Shown: positions 7,160 to 17,234 of the stretch, in pieces
Position numbering within the stretch: the first letter of the stretch is position 1
How the letters are laid out: each line of letters opens with the position of its first letter
Origin: Nitrospirota bacterium
GTDB lineage: Bacteria > Nitrospirota > Thermodesulfovibrionia > UBA6902
Length of the DNA stretch: 64,000 nucleotides
NCBI GenBank assembly: GCA_016215115.1
Contig: JACRLN010000044.1
Span: forward strand, 1-64,000
Direction: 5' to 3'
Made by a program: the position numbers and the translations under genes
Notes under the pieces: generated by a model
Seen by the model: the letters and a program-made list of their open reading frames with translations, nothing else
Told to the model about the DNA's origin: nothing
The model's database searches: none

Positions 7160-8506
7160 TTATTTAGGAAGGATGAAATAGAAATTGTTTCCATATTGGG
7201 TAGGCTCATAACCTGCCACGCCGCCGTGGATCTCAACAGCGTTTTTAATGAAAGAAAGACCATGGCCGGTACCGGGCTGGCTTGAAACATTGCCGCCGCG
7301 ATAACCCTCGTCAAATAATTTATCACCGTCTTCCGGAGGGACATGCGGTCCTGTGCTGAAAACATTGTATTTGACTCCATCTTTCCCTTTGCCGAAATAA
7401 TCGCTGATAATCTCATGCCCATACGTTATGTATTTTACTGTTTCGCCTGTATCTGTAGTGACCCCCTGGGTGTATTTCACCGCATTTGAAAACAGGTTGG
7501 CGTATACCTGCGCAATCAGACCTATGTCAACAACAGTAATAATCTCTGCTTCCGGGATGCCGCTGAGCCGGTCATTTACCGAGATACCCATCTTTTTGAA
7601 TTGCTCCACATAACGTTCAAGCTGCGGCTGAACAACATCTATCAGCATATTGCATGGTTTGGTGCGGGGCGTCAGGCGGCCCTGGTCGAAGTGGCTTTTC
7701 CTGAACAGGGTTTCAATAAACAGACTCATGTTCTTGTAATGTTTCTCAATATTCTCCAGTTCTGTGGTCAACCCCTGATTGATGTCACTTAATTCCTTAA
7801 CAAAATTTCTCATGCAGGCCTCATCACACATGCCGGCGGAGGATTTCTCGGTAAAGACCTTTTCCATTTCTATGTTCTTCATAATTTTCCTTTTCAGCCC
7901 TCTTAAAAAGAGTTTATACACCATGTTGGGAACAATTATATTATGCTCAATGTCGGCAACAAGGGAGCGGATAAATCTGAGGTGTTCAATATTTTTCTCA
8001 ATGAGAAACCTGTTATGTATATTAAAACCAATGCGGTTTGCATATTTCTGGAAAAATAGTTCCTGATGCTCATTGAAGCTTTTAGCAGTATATATTTCCA
8101 ATAATCCAAGCACGTCGTCTTTAATCTCAAAGGGCAATTGGTCAATCAATGGCTCTTTCCCGCGAATAGTCAACACGAGACTTTTTCTGTCTGTATAATA
8201 AGGCCAATCATTTGGTTTTACATCATCCGGCGGGGGCGTGCACAATTCATCGCCTATATCTTCTGTCTTTGCAACAAGCTTCATGATATTTAGTTTGGGA
8301 TCTACAATATAAAGACATGTCTCCACGCCAAAAAAGCTCTTGGGGACTGCCACGCACAGATAATAGAAATCCTCAATCTTGTCAAACTCCTGCGAAAGAT
8401 CAAAGAAGCTTTTTAAAGCGCTGTTCTCCGTCTGGGTAAAATTATAGTCCTGGTAATCATATTTTTTACCTTCAATCCGGTTATAAATATATTCCATATT
8501 CTTCAT
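7160..8506 (-). CDS. soluble histidine-kinase-like protein (GAF-like sensor, HATPase)
   Basis: 448 residues without visible membrane helices. The N-terminal half (about 30-165) looks like a GAF-type sensor. A helical segment with DIEHN near 186-190 may be a divergent phospho-acceptor region. The C-terminus is a HATPase domain with N-box NLFSNAVKY and G2 box GTGHGLSFI. The canonical H-E/D phospho-acceptor pattern is not obvious, so it may be an atypical kinase or a phosphatase. A cysteine pair CDEAC lies near 228-232. It stands alone; no response regulator is adjacent. A TATAAT lies about 35 bases upstream of the start. The weak ribosome site makes the exact start less certain. Confidence 0.75.
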   Translation of the reverse strand: MKNMEYIYNRIEGKKYDYQDYNFTQTENSALKSFFDLSQEFDKIEDFYYLCVAVPKSFFGVETCLYIVDPKLNIMKLVAKTEDIGDELCTPPPDDVKPNDWPYYTDRKSLVLTIRGKEPLIDQLPFEIKDDVLGLLEIYTAKSFNEHQELFFQKYANRIGFNIHNRFLIEKNIEHLRFIRSLVADIEHNIIVPNMVYKLFLRGLKRKIMKNIEMEKVFTEKSSAGMCDEACMRNFVKELSDINQGLTTELENIEKHYKNMSLFIETLFRKSHFDQGRLTPRTKPCNMLIDVVQPQLERYVEQFKKMGISVNDRLSGIPEAEIITVVDIGLIAQVYANLFSNAVKYTQGVTTDTGETVKYITYGHEIISDYFGKGKDGVKYNVFSTGPHVPPEDGDKLFDEGYRGGNVSSQPGTGHGLSFIKNAVEIHGGVAGYEPTQYGNNFYFILPK

Positions 8507-8576
8507 GATAAATTACCAACCCATTTTTGCCTATTCTACCACAATTATATCATTTCAGTTGAAACCGGAATAAATA

Positions 8577-8631
8577 GTAGGGGCAGGTCTTGCACCTGCC
8601 CTATTAGGGCAACCGCAAGGGTTGCCCCTAC
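8577..8631. repeat. double-hairpin palindromic repeat
   Basis: Outer arms GTAGGGG and CCCCTAC enclose two hairpins, AGGGCAGGT...ACCTGCCCT and AGGGCAACC-GCAA-GGGTTGCCC. Same family as the repeat inside nagZ. It lies between the Smr gene and the kinase-like gene and could also act as a transcription terminator or RNA-stability hairpin. Confidence 0.8.
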
Positions 8632-8637
8632 TTCTTA

Positions 8638-9303
8638 TCACCGCAAGAGCACATATAAAGCGCCAAGTCCTCCATCGCATTGTCTTGCAGTAACAAAGGC
8701 TATTATATTCTTTCTGTAGCGGCGCAAAAGCCAGGAAATAAGTGCCTGTTTCATCACAGGACCTTTCGCAGAGCGTAGTCCCCTTCCATGAATAATTTTA
8801 ATACAGCGATATCCCTTTCTTAGCGCCCCCCTGAGAAAAATTTCAACTTCTTTTTCTGCTTCTTCAACGATAATTCCATGAAGATCCAGGCAGTCTTGAA
8901 CAGAATACTGGCCCTTATGGAGTTTTTTAATAATATCTTCACGATAATCCTGATTAATCCATTCAATATATTCCTGTGTGTCGGAAAGGTTGATCACGCT
9001 CCGGCCTTTAACAATCTCTTCAAGTGCCTCCAGAGCTTCCTGATCAGATTGAGTATTTTTGCTTTTGCAACTAAATGAAGTTTTTTTCTGGTATACCGGA
9101 ATCTCCCTGAATTCCCTGATTTCCCGTACTTCTTTCATGGCATCACGGAAAAGTTCCTCATCAGTAAGTCGAGTGTCTTCTTCTATCCCGGGAACCGGCC
9201 CCCTTTTAATTCCGGTTTTCTTTATCCTCTTTTGCATAAGTTTTTTCAGGTCTTTAAAAGGCTGGTGCAAAATTGCTTCAAAGCTACGTTTCTCTGACCG
9301 CAT
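8638..9303 (-). CDS. Smr-domain protein
   Basis: 221 residues. The C-terminal ~85 residues are a Smr domain with the motifs LDLHG and HGRGLRS and the end GGLGALYVLLR, as in stand-alone Smr proteins (YdaL type) and the C-terminus of MutS2. Such domains nick or bind DNA or RNA; the E. coli relatives SmrA/SmrB are nucleases and SmrB cleaves mRNA at collided ribosomes. The N-terminal half is charged and not recognised. It is divergent from pepA with only 46 bp between the starts. Confidence 0.88.
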   Translation of the reverse strand: MRSEKRSFEAILHQPFKDLKKLMQKRIKKTGIKRGPVPGIEEDTRLTDEELFRDAMKEVREIREFREIPVYQKKTSFSCKSKNTQSDQEALEALEEIVKGRSVINLSDTQEYIEWINQDYREDIIKKLHKGQYSVQDCLDLHGIIVEEAEKEVEIFLRGALRKGYRCIKIIHGRGLRSAKGPVMKQALISWLLRRYRKNIIAFVTARQCDGGLGALYVLLR

Positions 9304-9349
9304 ACTAATTACCCCTTTATTTCATTATAATAATATAAAATAATTACTT

Positions 9350-10798
9350 ATGAAAGTTTTTGTCCGCTACATAAATGAAGCTGAATTTGCTTGCGACGCT
9401 TTAATACTTCCCATGCTTGAGGGAGAAGGAACAGGCTATTATAATAATATAGATAACTCCCTCAATGGTTTAATAAAAAGGGTAATAGTTTCCAAAGAAT
9501 TCAACAGCAAACATAATGAAGTCTGCCTTATTCACACAGAAGGGAAAATAAAGCCGGACAGGGTTTTATTAATCGGTCTCGGTAAGAAAAAAGATATTAC
9601 ACGCGATAAACTGCGTCAGGCCGGAGGCAAGGCGGCTTCCCATCTGAGAAATTTGAGTATCAAAGATGCCGCCCTTTCAACAGGAACAGTCCATTCGCTA
9701 AAACTTTCACCTGTTGATTTTATTGAAGGCAGCCTGCTTGCCGATTACGATTTCACGAAATATAAAAAAGAAGAGGTTAGCAAAGGCATTAAAAAAATCA
9801 CTATTCTTTCAGGTGAAAACTTATATAAGCAAGTCAGGCGGATTGAGAAGACAGCGAGTGCCGCGCATTTTGCACGCAATCTGGTCAACACACCGTCAAA
9901 CGACATGACGCCGTCTGCCCTTGTAAGGGCTGCGCGCTCTTTGAAAAAGGTTTCAGTAAAAGTGATTGACAGGAGGCAGGCTGAAAAACTCGGCATGGGC
10001 GCATATCTTTCTGTTGCAAAAGGCTCCAATGAGCCCCCTAAATTTATTGTAATTACATATAAAAATAAAAACATTCAGCCTATAGCGCTTATAGGAAAGT
10101 CCATCACATTTGACAGCGGCGGTATTTCTCTTAAACCAAGCGAGGGAATGGAAAAGATGAAATATGATATGGCCGGCGGAGCTGCTGTGCTTGGGGTAAT
10201 AAAAGCTGCATCTGAAATGCACATGCCTGTCAATATAGTCGGTATCCTTCCTGCTGCTGAGAATCTGCCGGGCGGCAGCGCATCAAAGCCCGGGGATGTA
10301 GTAAGGACTATTGGAGGGAAAACCATTGAGATTGTCAGCACAGACGCCGAAGGCAGGCTTACACTTGCCGATGCAATTGAATATGCAAAACGTTTTAAAC
10401 CTTCTGCAATTATCGATATAGCAACCCTTACAGGGGCCTGTTCAATAACTTTTGGAAATGAGGCAATTGCAATGATGGGGAATAATGAATCCATGATGGA
10501 GAAGATGAAAAAGGCTTCCGAGGAAACCGCTGAAAAGGTATGGCAGATGCCGCTCTTTGATGAATATAAGGATTATATTAAGAGTGATATAGCGGACTTA
10601 AAGAATTCAGGCGGCAGATCAGGCTCTCTCACTTCTTCAGCATACTTCCTCAAGGAATTCGCAGGCGATACACCATGGGTTCATCTCGATATCGCAGGCA
10701 CTGCATGGATTGATAAAGACAGGCCGTATATCCCAAAAGGGGCAACGGGGATAGGGGTAAGGCTGCTGTTGAGTTTTTTGAAAGCTAACAGCTTATAG
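9350..10798 (+). CDS. pepA: leucyl aminopeptidase, peptidase family M17
   Basis: 482 residues. All metal and catalytic residues are recognisable with the spacing of E. coli PepA: K250, D255, D273, D332 and E334, plus catalytic R336 in the STDAEGRL signature. It removes N-terminal residues from cytoplasmic peptides as a two-metal hexamer. Its start lies in the short AT-rich gap shared with the divergent Smr gene. The end is followed by short AGCTTATAGCT-type repeats and convergent purC. Confidence 0.96.
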   Translation: MKVFVRYINEAEFACDALILPMLEGEGTGYYNNIDNSLNGLIKRVIVSKEFNSKHNEVCLIHTEGKIKPDRVLLIGLGKKKDITRDKLRQAGGKAASHLRNLSIKDAALSTGTVHSLKLSPVDFIEGSLLADYDFTKYKKEEVSKGIKKITILSGENLYKQVRRIEKTASAAHFARNLVNTPSNDMTPSALVRAARSLKKVSVKVIDRRQAEKLGMGAYLSVAKGSNEPPKFIVITYKNKNIQPIALIGKSITFDSGGISLKPSEGMEKMKYDMAGGAAVLGVIKAASEMHMPVNIVGILPAAENLPGGSASKPGDVVRTIGGKTIEIVSTDAEGRLTLADAIEYAKRFKPSAIIDIATLTGACSITFGNEAIAMMGNNESMMEKMKKASEETAEKVWQMPLFDEYKDYIKSDIADLKNSGGRSGSLTSSAYFLKEFAGDTPWVHLDIAGTAWIDKDRPYIPKGATGIGVRLLLSFLKANSL

Positions 10799-10859
10799 CT
10801 AATAGCTTATAGTTCTGAGACTGGATTCTCTGCCAAGATCATTAAATAACTTTAATGAC

Positions 10860-11738
10860 TTACCCTGTCAATATCCTCAGTATCTCCTGATACCTTTCAA
10901 ATGTCTTTTTCACTATATCAGGAGGAAGTTCCGGTCCCGGCGGGGTTTGATCCCAGTCCAGCGTAAGCAGATAGTCCCTCACGATCTGTTTGTCAAAACT
11001 GTCCTGGCTTCTGCCCGGCGCATAATCCTTTATGCTCCAGAAGCGGGAAGAATCGGGAGTGAGCAGTTCGTCTATCAGAATTATTTCATCATTGAAGAAA
11101 CCAAACTCCATTTTTGTGTCAGCAATAATTATCCCCTTTTTCTCTGCAAAATCCCGGGCCTTTCCATATATCTGCAATGTCAGGTCTTTAAGACGCTGCG
11201 CAGTGTCTTCACCGACTATCTTTTTCATTTCATCAAAAGATATATTCATGTCGTGCCCTGATTCAGCCTTTGTGCTCGGCGTAAAGATAGGAGATTCAAT
11301 CTTTGAAGATTCAAGCATTCCGGCTTGAAGTTTGATTCCGCAGACCGTGCCGTCATTCTGATACGACTTCCAACCGCTTCCTGAAAGATACCCGCGGACT
11401 ATGCATTCAACTGGTAGAACCCTCGCCTTTTTTACAAGGAGGCTCCTGCCTTTAAGAATATCCCTGTATTTCTGAAGTTTTTGCGGGAAGTCTTTTACAT
11501 CGATTGCTATAATATGATTACTGACAAGGTCCTCCATCATTTTGAACCAGAATACAGATATAGCGGTAAGGACTTTCCCTTTCCCGGGAATGCCGTCAGG
11601 CAATACAACGTCAAAAGCCGAAACCCTGTCTGTTACAACCAGAAGAAGGTGCTCACCGAGATCATAAATATCCCTGACCTTGCCGCGCCTCGGCGTTCCA
11701 ATATCCGGCATATCAGTCTTAAGTACAACACCTTTCAT
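10860..11738 (-). CDS. purC: phosphoribosylaminoimidazole-succinocarboxamide synthase
   Basis: 292 residues; the purine-pathway enzyme that joins CAIR and aspartate with ATP to give SAICAR. The N-terminal [10 protein letters not shown] and [10 protein letters not shown] motifs, the [20 protein letters not shown] block and the [14 protein letters not shown] motif are characteristic. The length matches the longer SAICAR synthetases of the yeast/Nitrospira kind rather than the ~237-residue E. coli form. It lies 16 bp downstream of the phosphohexomutase gene, and the two probably share a transcript. Confidence 0.96.
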   Translation of the reverse strand: MKGVVLKTDMPDIGTPRRGKVRDIYDLGEHLLLVVTDRVSAFDVVLPDGIPGKGKVLTAISVFWFKMMEDLVSNHIIAIDVKDFPQKLQKYRDILKGRSLLVKKARVLPVECIVRGYLSGSGWKSYQNDGTVCGIKLQAGMLESSKIESPIFTPSTKAESGHDMNISFDEMKKIVGEDTAQRLKDLTLQIYGKARDFAEKKGIIIADTKMEFGFFNDEIILIDELLTPDSSRFWSIKDYAPGRSQDSFDKQIVRDYLLTLDWDQTPPGPELPPDIVKKTFERYQEILRILTG

Positions 11739-11754
11739 GACATGAAAATATACA

Positions 11755-13392
11755 TTATTGGAGGTTTTTTATCAAAGCCTCTCTTGTCATCCTCTCCGCT
11801 GTTGAAAAGACCGCCTTCTTCCCCTCCTCTATCCTTGCTTCAATGTAAAATCTAACCTTTGGCTCTGTGCCGGATGGACGTATCATGAGCCATGAGCCGT
11901 CATCAAAGACAAGCTTTGTACCGTCCACGGTAATTACTTCCTTAACGGTCCTTTCCGACCCGTTTATATCAACCACTGTTCCCACTTTGAAGTTTTCCCT
12001 GATACCCGAAAGTTTTTTCAGGAGAGGTTCCCCTGCAAGAGACCGGTCCACCTCAATCCCCGAGCGGTCCGGATAGTAGTATCCGAATTCGTTCATTATA
12101 TCTTTCAGATAATCGCTCAGGTTCTTCCCTGTTACCGCCATCGTCTCTATCGCAAGCAGGATCCCGAACAATGCATCCTTTTCGAGCGTGTGGTTAAACC
12201 CCGATATCCCGTCTGATTCTTCAAAAACAACAACAGCCCTTTCTATTGCATTTTTGATCATATAGGGCCTGAAATTCTTGAAACCGACCTTTGTTTCTCT
12301 CACGGGTATCCCGAGTTTTATTGCTATAGCATTCACGAGATTGCTTGTCCCGACAGATTTGACTGCAACGCCGTTGAATCCTTTATATACATGGAGAAAA
12401 TGCAGGACCATTGCGCCGAAGTAGTTCATCGGGATTATCATGTTGTAATCAGCATGACGGATTCGGTCACCATCGGGGTCGAGAATAACTCCAAGCCTGA
12501 ACAGCGCATTGCTTTCTTTCAGGATCTTTTCCAACCCCTTCATATTCCTGTCAGACGGCTCAGGAGCTACGCCGCCGAATAAATAATCGTCTTCCGTCCT
12601 GAGATATTTTATTTTATCGCTCTCCCCAATGATCCTCTGGATCCGCCCCCTCGATGCACCGTGAACATTGTCGATACAGATAATACAGTCTTCCTTTTTG
12701 ACAAACTCACGGATTTTATCGAGATCAAGTGTTTTTCTTTCTGTTATATAATCAATATACAACCTGGTGAGGTCAACCTTTTCAATCTCTTGAGGTTGAA
12801 CGGTTTGAAGCATAGGTGATCCAGCCATCATACTGTTGGCAATCTCTTCAATTTTTGTAGTAATCTCAGAACCTGCGGGCCCGCCGTCAGAAGGATTGAA
12901 TTTAAAACCGCCGTAATTTGCAGGATTGTGTGACGGGGTAAGATTAATGGAACATGCAGCATTCAGCATCTCAATGCCTGCTGAAAATTCAGGCGTTATC
13001 GCTTCGCCTGCATACCATGTCCTTATACCTTCTTGCTGGAGAAGTCCTATAACCTCCATTGCAAAATTCCTGCCAAGGAACCTGTTGTCATGTCCAATGA
13101 TAATGCCTCTCTTTTGTATATCTTCAAAACCCGAGACTCCCATGGCACGCATTACAGAAGGATCATTTTCTTTGAACATCTGAATAATTGCAGAAGTCAC
13201 GATCCTCAAATTGTTAAATGTGAAATCCGTCCCTATCTCACCCCTCCAGCCGGATGTGCCGAATACTACTCTGCTCGGTGTTGTATTTTCCCGTGCAAAT
13301 TTTTCGATAAGAGTCAGCAACCCTCTGTTCTTTGAAACATCAGACAGTATCGCCTTCCAGCATAAGGTGGCATTTTCAAATTCCTGAGTCAT
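11755..13392 (-). CDS. alpha-D-phosphohexomutase (phosphoglucomutase/phosphomannomutase)
   Basis: 545 residues with the four hallmark loops of the family: phosphoserine loop LTPSHNP (S154 expected to be phosphorylated), metal loop DPDGDR, sugar-selectivity loop EESDG, and the C-terminal phosphate-binding [11 protein letters not shown]. It interconverts hexose 1- and 6-phosphates, feeding glycogen or nucleotide-sugar synthesis. The glucose versus mannose preference cannot be settled by eye. It is followed by purC after 16 bp. GGAGGAATAGCAG lies just upstream of the start. Confidence 0.92.
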   Translation of the reverse strand: MTQEFENATLCWKAILSDVSKNRGLLTLIEKFARENTTPSRVVFGTSGWRGEIGTDFTFNNLRIVTSAIIQMFKENDPSVMRAMGVSGFEDIQKRGIIIGHDNRFLGRNFAMEVIGLLQQEGIRTWYAGEAITPEFSAGIEMLNAACSINLTPSHNPANYGGFKFNPSDGGPAGSEITTKIEEIANSMMAGSPMLQTVQPQEIEKVDLTRLYIDYITERKTLDLDKIREFVKKEDCIICIDNVHGASRGRIQRIIGESDKIKYLRTEDDYLFGGVAPEPSDRNMKGLEKILKESNALFRLGVILDPDGDRIRHADYNMIIPMNYFGAMVLHFLHVYKGFNGVAVKSVGTSNLVNAIAIKLGIPVRETKVGFKNFRPYMIKNAIERAVVVFEESDGISGFNHTLEKDALFGILLAIETMAVTGKNLSDYLKDIMNEFGYYYPDRSGIEVDRSLAGEPLLKKLSGIRENFKVGTVVDINGSERTVKEVITVDGTKLVFDDGSWLMIRPSGTEPKVRFYIEARIEEGKKAVFSTAERMTREALIKNLQ

Positions 13393-13541
13393 CGTTCTGC
13401 TATTCCTCCTGTGCCTTCTAAAGATTATCTTCTAATATAAATAATATCAAATTGTATGTCTAATTTTTCGGCAAAAAATCATACAACTTGATTGTTATTT
13501 TTTATTTGTTTTCAAAAAAACAATAAGTTAACATAATCACC

Positions 13542-13991
13542 ATGATAATCTCTGTCATTGGCGCTGGCTCATGCGATAAAGACATATATAGAATCGCTGA
13601 AGAAGTTGGGAAACTTATTTCTCAAAAAGGCGCAACACTTATAACAGGCGGGCTCGGTGGAGTGATGGAAGCAGCGTCCAAAGGCGCAAAAGAAGCAGGA
13701 GGAATTACTGTAGGAATACTTCCTGGCTTCAGCAATAAGGAAGCAAATAAATATGTGGATATCCCGATAACAACAGGGCTCAGTCATGCAAGGAATATTA
13801 TTGTTGCCAGATCAGCAGATGCAGTAATAGCGATATCAGGCGGATATGGAACGCTTTCCGAGATTGCAATTGCACTGAAGCTTGGAAAACCGGTAATAGG
13901 GATTGAAACATGGGAAAATATTGAAGGGGTAATTCTCGCAGCTTCACCTGAGGAAGCGGTACAAAAGGTTTTTGAACTAATGCAAACGTAA
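13542..13991 (+). CDS. SLOG-fold protein, TIGR00725/LOG-like
   Basis: 149 residues of Rossmann-like SLOG fold. GGLGGVMEAASKGA and GGYGTLSEIAIAL are the two signature loops shared with lysine-decarboxylase-like (LOG) phosphoribohydrolases and the TIGR00725 group. LOG enzymes use PGGxGTxxE; here the second loop reads SGGYGTLSE, which fits the TIGR00725 subgroup of unknown function. Possibly binds a nucleotide or a nucleotide-derived ligand. It is a single gene with an AT-rich upstream region containing a TTGTATG/CATACAA inverted repeat (13452-13486). Confidence 0.85.
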   Translation: MIISVIGAGSCDKDIYRIAEEVGKLISQKGATLITGGLGGVMEAASKGAKEAGGITVGILPGFSNKEANKYVDIPITTGLSHARNIIVARSADAVIAISGGYGTLSEIAIALKLGKPVIGIETWENIEGVILAASPEEAVQKVFELMQT

Positions 13992-14003
13992 TAAGTAAAC
14001 TTA

Positions 14004-14085
14004 CAAAATCCCCCTTAATCCCCCTTTTACAAAGGAGGACTGCTAATCCCCCTCTTTTCGAAAGAGGGGTTAGGGGAGATTTTAT
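14004..14085. repeat. CCCCCTTT/AAAGGGG palindromic repeat cluster
   Basis: It contains CCCCCTTTTACAAAGGAGG-like and CCCCTCTTTTCGAAAGAGGGG hairpins (the second at 14049-14069). Same family as the repeats in ccsA and the TMTC-like gene. It lies between convergent genes and could also terminate transcription from either side. Confidence 0.75.
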
Positions 14086-14119
14086 AAACTTTAACAATTC
14101 CTTTTGAGTTTGCATTAAT

Positions 14120-15595
14120 TCATGAAGAATAAGCATAGTCATTATATGCCATTAATGTCAGGACCGTTGATATCCTTACGCGCTTTAGAAATACTTTCGG
14201 CAGTATCTTGAGAATAAACCAGGATCTTTTCAGGTTGAAAGAAAACAGTAATGTAAAAAGCCTGAAAGCAAAAAGAAGACGGTATTTAAACTTTATAGGA
14301 TCTTTCTCATTGGAATGTTTCCAGAAGTCAATATCCCAGTAATATTTAAGCTTATTATATATGGAATCATATGAGTAAATGTGTCTAATCACCCTCCTGT
14401 GTTCCCCAAATAGTTCTTCCGGCGTCAGCAGTGAAGGAGAAAAGACAACATTCTTTGCATCATATTTACTCCAGTCTTTATGGATGATCCGCCCTTCCTT
14501 TTCAAGGCGGGTGAACAGCTTTGTGCCAGGGAACGGTGTAAGAATATTAATCAACGGCATTAACAGCCTGGCGTCATCAGTAAAATTTATAAGCTCATCA
14601 AATGATGCCCGGGTATCAAAATCATATCCTAATATAAAAGATCCTTGCACCAGTATCCCGTAGGACTGTATCTTCTTAATTGCTTCAGTAAAATCATGTT
14701 TCCGGTTGATCCCCTTGTCCATACACGACAGGTTTTTCTCTGATATGGATTCAAGCCCGATCAATATCGCTCCGCAGCCGCTCTCTTTCATCAAGGCAAG
14801 AAGTTCATTTTCCTTTGCAATATTTATTGAGGCCTGACAGGACCAGTTGATTTTGTACGGTTTTAAGGCGATAAACAGTTCACGGGCAAACTTCTTATTT
14901 GCGATGATATTGTCGTCAGCAAAGAATATGGACTTCTTCTTATAGCCTGCAACTGCACCACTTACCTTCCTGATCTCCTCAAGGACCTGATCAATTGTTT
15001 TGTTTCTAATCCTCTGTCCGTCAAAGGCATGAACAGAGCAGAATTCACAATGAAAGGGACACCCCTTTGTGGTCTGGATAATATTTGCGAGGTATTTATC
15101 TCCTGAAAGGGTTGACCTGTCCGGAACAGGGAAGGCTGTCAAATCAACTGTCTTTTCAGCTTTATATATCCTGTTTAAATTATCATTCTGCGCATCTGCT
15201 AAAAGTTTTTGCCAGATTTCCTCAGCCTCCCCGATCACTACAGTATCACAGTGCTGAAGCGCCTCCTCGGTACACATTGACGGGTGTATACCTCCCAATA
15301 CGGTTCTGACGCCTCTTTTCCTGAAGTTTTCCGATATGCTGTAAGCTCTTTTTGCAAACATAGTCCTGACAGTTATCCCCGCTAAATCCGGAGCCCATTC
15401 ATAATCAATGTCTTCTATATTTTCATCAAATACCCTTACCTCGTGTTCAGACGGAGTCAAAGCCGCTAACGCAGGAACAGCCAGAAGGTATGAAAAGCTT
15501 TTTTTTGAAAGCAGGAACGTAGAGACAAATTTAAGATCGTAAAAACTCTTTTCGTCTGCAGAACTGTTACGTGGAATAATCAGCGCTATTTTCAT
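14120..15595 (-). CDS. B12-binding-domain radical SAM protein
   Basis: 491 residues. Residues 1-150 form a cobalamin-binding-like domain (without the DxHxxG base-off motif). The radical SAM cluster motif is C179-x3-C183-x2-C186 (CPFHCEFC). The C-terminal region resembles the DUF4070-type tail found in hopanoid methylase-like and other class B enzymes. GGIHPSMCTEEAL is typical of this group. Possible roles are methylation or rearrangement of lipids, tetrapyrroles or small molecules; the substrate cannot be read from the sequence. No neighbouring pathway genes help. Confidence 0.85.
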   Translation of the reverse strand: MKIALIIPRNSSADEKSFYDLKFVSTFLLSKKSFSYLLAVPALAALTPSEHEVRVFDENIEDIDYEWAPDLAGITVRTMFAKRAYSISENFRKRGVRTVLGGIHPSMCTEEALQHCDTVVIGEAEEIWQKLLADAQNDNLNRIYKAEKTVDLTAFPVPDRSTLSGDKYLANIIQTTKGCPFHCEFCSVHAFDGQRIRNKTIDQVLEEIRKVSGAVAGYKKKSIFFADDNIIANKKFARELFIALKPYKINWSCQASINIAKENELLALMKESGCGAILIGLESISEKNLSCMDKGINRKHDFTEAIKKIQSYGILVQGSFILGYDFDTRASFDELINFTDDARLLMPLINILTPFPGTKLFTRLEKEGRIIHKDWSKYDAKNVVFSPSLLTPEELFGEHRRVIRHIYSYDSIYNKLKYYWDIDFWKHSNEKDPIKFKYRLLFAFRLFTLLFSFNLKRSWFILKILPKVFLKRVRISTVLTLMAYNDYAYSS

Positions 15596-15681
15596 TTATT
15601 AAAAACTTCCGTTTTGAATAGTAATCTAAAAATTTGACAATTTACAACTGTCCTTCTGTCTCCCCTGTCTATCGCTTTTCC

Positions 15682-15710
15682 TTGACATATTAAAATACTT
15701 TGCTTTAATT
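15682..15710 (+). promoter_or_regulatory. sigma-70-type promoter upstream of rlmB
   Basis: TTGACA at 15682-15687, a 17-bp spacer, then TTAATT (or TTTAAT with 16 bp) ending at 15710, about 44 bases before the start codon. Perfect -35, weaker -10. Confidence 0.5.
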
Positions 15711-15753
15711 TGGATAAGTTTCGTATTCTATGAATAAATTACCGGAGGAATAA

Positions 15754-16497
15754 TTGGCTAAAAACAGGATGTATTTATACGGGAAGAATTCTGTCTGGGA
15801 ACGGCTGAAGGCAGATCCTGACAGCATCAGCAAAATCTATTTACAGGACAATTTTGATGCCCCGTATATAGTGAAGCTTATTAATGCTGCAAGCATACCT
15901 GTTACCAGAGTAAATGAAAAAGAATTAATCAAGATTAAACGCGCTGACCGATTGCAGGGAATTGTTGCTGAGGTAAATAAATATACCTATACGTCTTTTG
16001 AGAAATTATTGCTCTTGCCTGAAAACGAGCGCCTGTCATTCATCTTTCTGGATAGTTTGAACGACCCGCACAATTTGGGATCAATCATGCGTATTGCAGC
16101 ATGTTTCGGAGGTTTTGCAATCGTAATCCCACAGCACAGTTCCTGTGAGGTTAACGAGACCGTCATACACGTTGCCTCCGGCGCTGAGAATTATGTACCT
16201 GTATCATTGGTAACCAACCTCACAACAACTTTGATAGAAACTAAGAAGGCGGGATACTGGGCTGTAGGTACTGTCATTGAAGGCGGAGAGGATATAAATA
16301 AAGTTTCCCTGCCTTTCCCGCTATGCCTGGTATTAGGGTCTGAAGGGACAGGCATCCGCTACGGACTTCAAAAACATCTCGATTTAAAGATCACTCTCCC
16401 GATGAGAGGAGCACAGCTTTCATTTAACGTAGCTATGGCCTGTGCTATATTTGCTCATGAGATTGCGAAACAGAGAGGCAAAACTAATCAGGGTTAG
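15754..16497 (+). CDS. rlmB: TrmH-family 23S rRNA 2'-O-methyltransferase (RlmB-like), TTG start
   Basis: 247 residues of the SPOUT/TrmH class. An N-terminal substrate-binding domain (1-75, YGKNSVWERL) is followed by motif 1 LNDPHNLGSIMRIA, motif 2 LVLGSEGTGI and motif 3 MRGAQLSFNVAMAC, which make the knotted SAM site. RlmB methylates a guanosine of 23S rRNA domain V; related proteins act on other rRNA or tRNA sites, so the exact target is inferred. GGAGGAA ends four bases before TTG at 15754, and the first ATG (15769) lies within the conserved N-terminus, so TTG is preferred. Confidence 0.9.
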   Translation: MAKNRMYLYGKNSVWERLKADPDSISKIYLQDNFDAPYIVKLINAASIPVTRVNEKELIKIKRADRLQGIVAEVNKYTYTSFEKLLLLPENERLSFIFLDSLNDPHNLGSIMRIAACFGGFAIVIPQHSSCEVNETVIHVASGAENYVPVSLVTNLTTTLIETKKAGYWAVGTVIEGGEDINKVSLPFPLCLVLGSEGTGIRYGLQKHLDLKITLPMRGAQLSFNVAMACAIFAHEIAKQRGKTNQG

Positions 16498-16547
16498 TAG
16501 ATGATAGCGCTCTCATTGTCTGTTTTCTTAACCCGAATAATGAAATT

Positions 16548-16738
16548 AACCACTGAGAACACAGAGTAACATATTGTTACAAAAAGAAGAAAATAGATTT
16601 TTTCTGCTTCTCTCTGTGCACTTTTTTATGTAAGATTTAGTTTCATTATATTTATTATTATTAAAGAGAGGACACAGAAAATTGCTTGATAATATAAGTC
16701 TTTTAAAATTTAATAATCTCTCTGTGTGCTCTGTGGTT
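16548..16738. repeat. ACCACAGAG...CTCTGTGGT dispersed element, copy 1
   Basis: The left end AACCACTGAGAACACAGAG and right end CTCTGTGTGCTCTGTGGTT are near-perfect inverted repeats, with further internal CTCTGTG and GGACACAGA copies. A second copy is at 43171-43281. It fills most of the gap after rlmB; the minus-strand open frame here is repeat-derived. Confidence 0.75.
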
Positions 16739-16777
16739 TTATTTAACTGCATTTTCTGGGTTAAATAACAAAACGGC

Positions 16778-17101
16778 TTATTGTAAGGTTTCTATAAATG
16801 TTTTATATTCTTGAGGTGGGTTTATAATTTCCATACCGATGCTGTAAGTTAAGCTATGAGGCGGATTTTTATATGACCATAATACACGGCAATTTAAATT
16901 TAATGTTTCTCCTAAAACGTGTTGAAGTTTCATCTCAAATATTGTTCCAGGAGAAACATCTATTGAAGTCTGAGCAGGGAAAGTTCTCATATACATACCA
17001 TTCACAGAAAGATTATCTATAAATCCTGTATACATCATACTGCCGGAGATAATCTCAGCATCTAACCTGACAATTTTTCTCTTTGAGCGTCTTCTTTCCA
17101 T
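16778..17101 (-). CDS. PilZ-domain protein
   Basis: A 107-residue single-domain PilZ protein. The N-terminal arginine-rich segment ERRRSKRK supplies the RxxxR element and DNLSVNGMYM supplies D/NxSxxG, the two parts of the cyclic-di-GMP site. It is expected to be a small c-di-GMP receptor controlling motility, polysaccharide or another target by protein contact. No GGDEF or EAL gene is in this window, so the partner is unknown. Confidence 0.88.
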   Translation of the reverse strand: MERRRSKRKIVRLDAEIISGSMMYTGFIDNLSVNGMYMRTFPAQTSIDVSPGTIFEMKLQHVLGETLNLNCRVLWSYKNPPHSLTYSIGMEIINPPQEYKTFIETLQ

Positions 17102-17157
17102 GTAGATAATTTTAGCATATTATTCTTTTGAAATCTGAAGAATTGTAAAGAGAGAGG

Positions 17158-17198
17158 CGCAATGCTCCATACCGAAGGCTCCGGGACGGAGCATTGCG
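17158..17198 (-). terminator. hairpin after the usp-YeeE operon
   Basis: Exact 11-base arms CGCAATGCTCC (17158-17168) and GGAGCATTGCG (17188-17198) lie 37 bp after the YeeE stop on the minus strand. They are followed by a short pyrimidine-rich tract rather than a clean T-run. A terminator is the simplest reading. Confidence 0.5.
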
Positions 17199-17234
17199 AA
17201 AGTGACTATTTATTGAAATCTATTTATTGATCGG

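Noticed and set aside
16546-16752. minus-strand open frame of 68 codons
   Set aside because: It lies entirely in the CTCTGTG repeat element; its peptide is the translation of the repeat.
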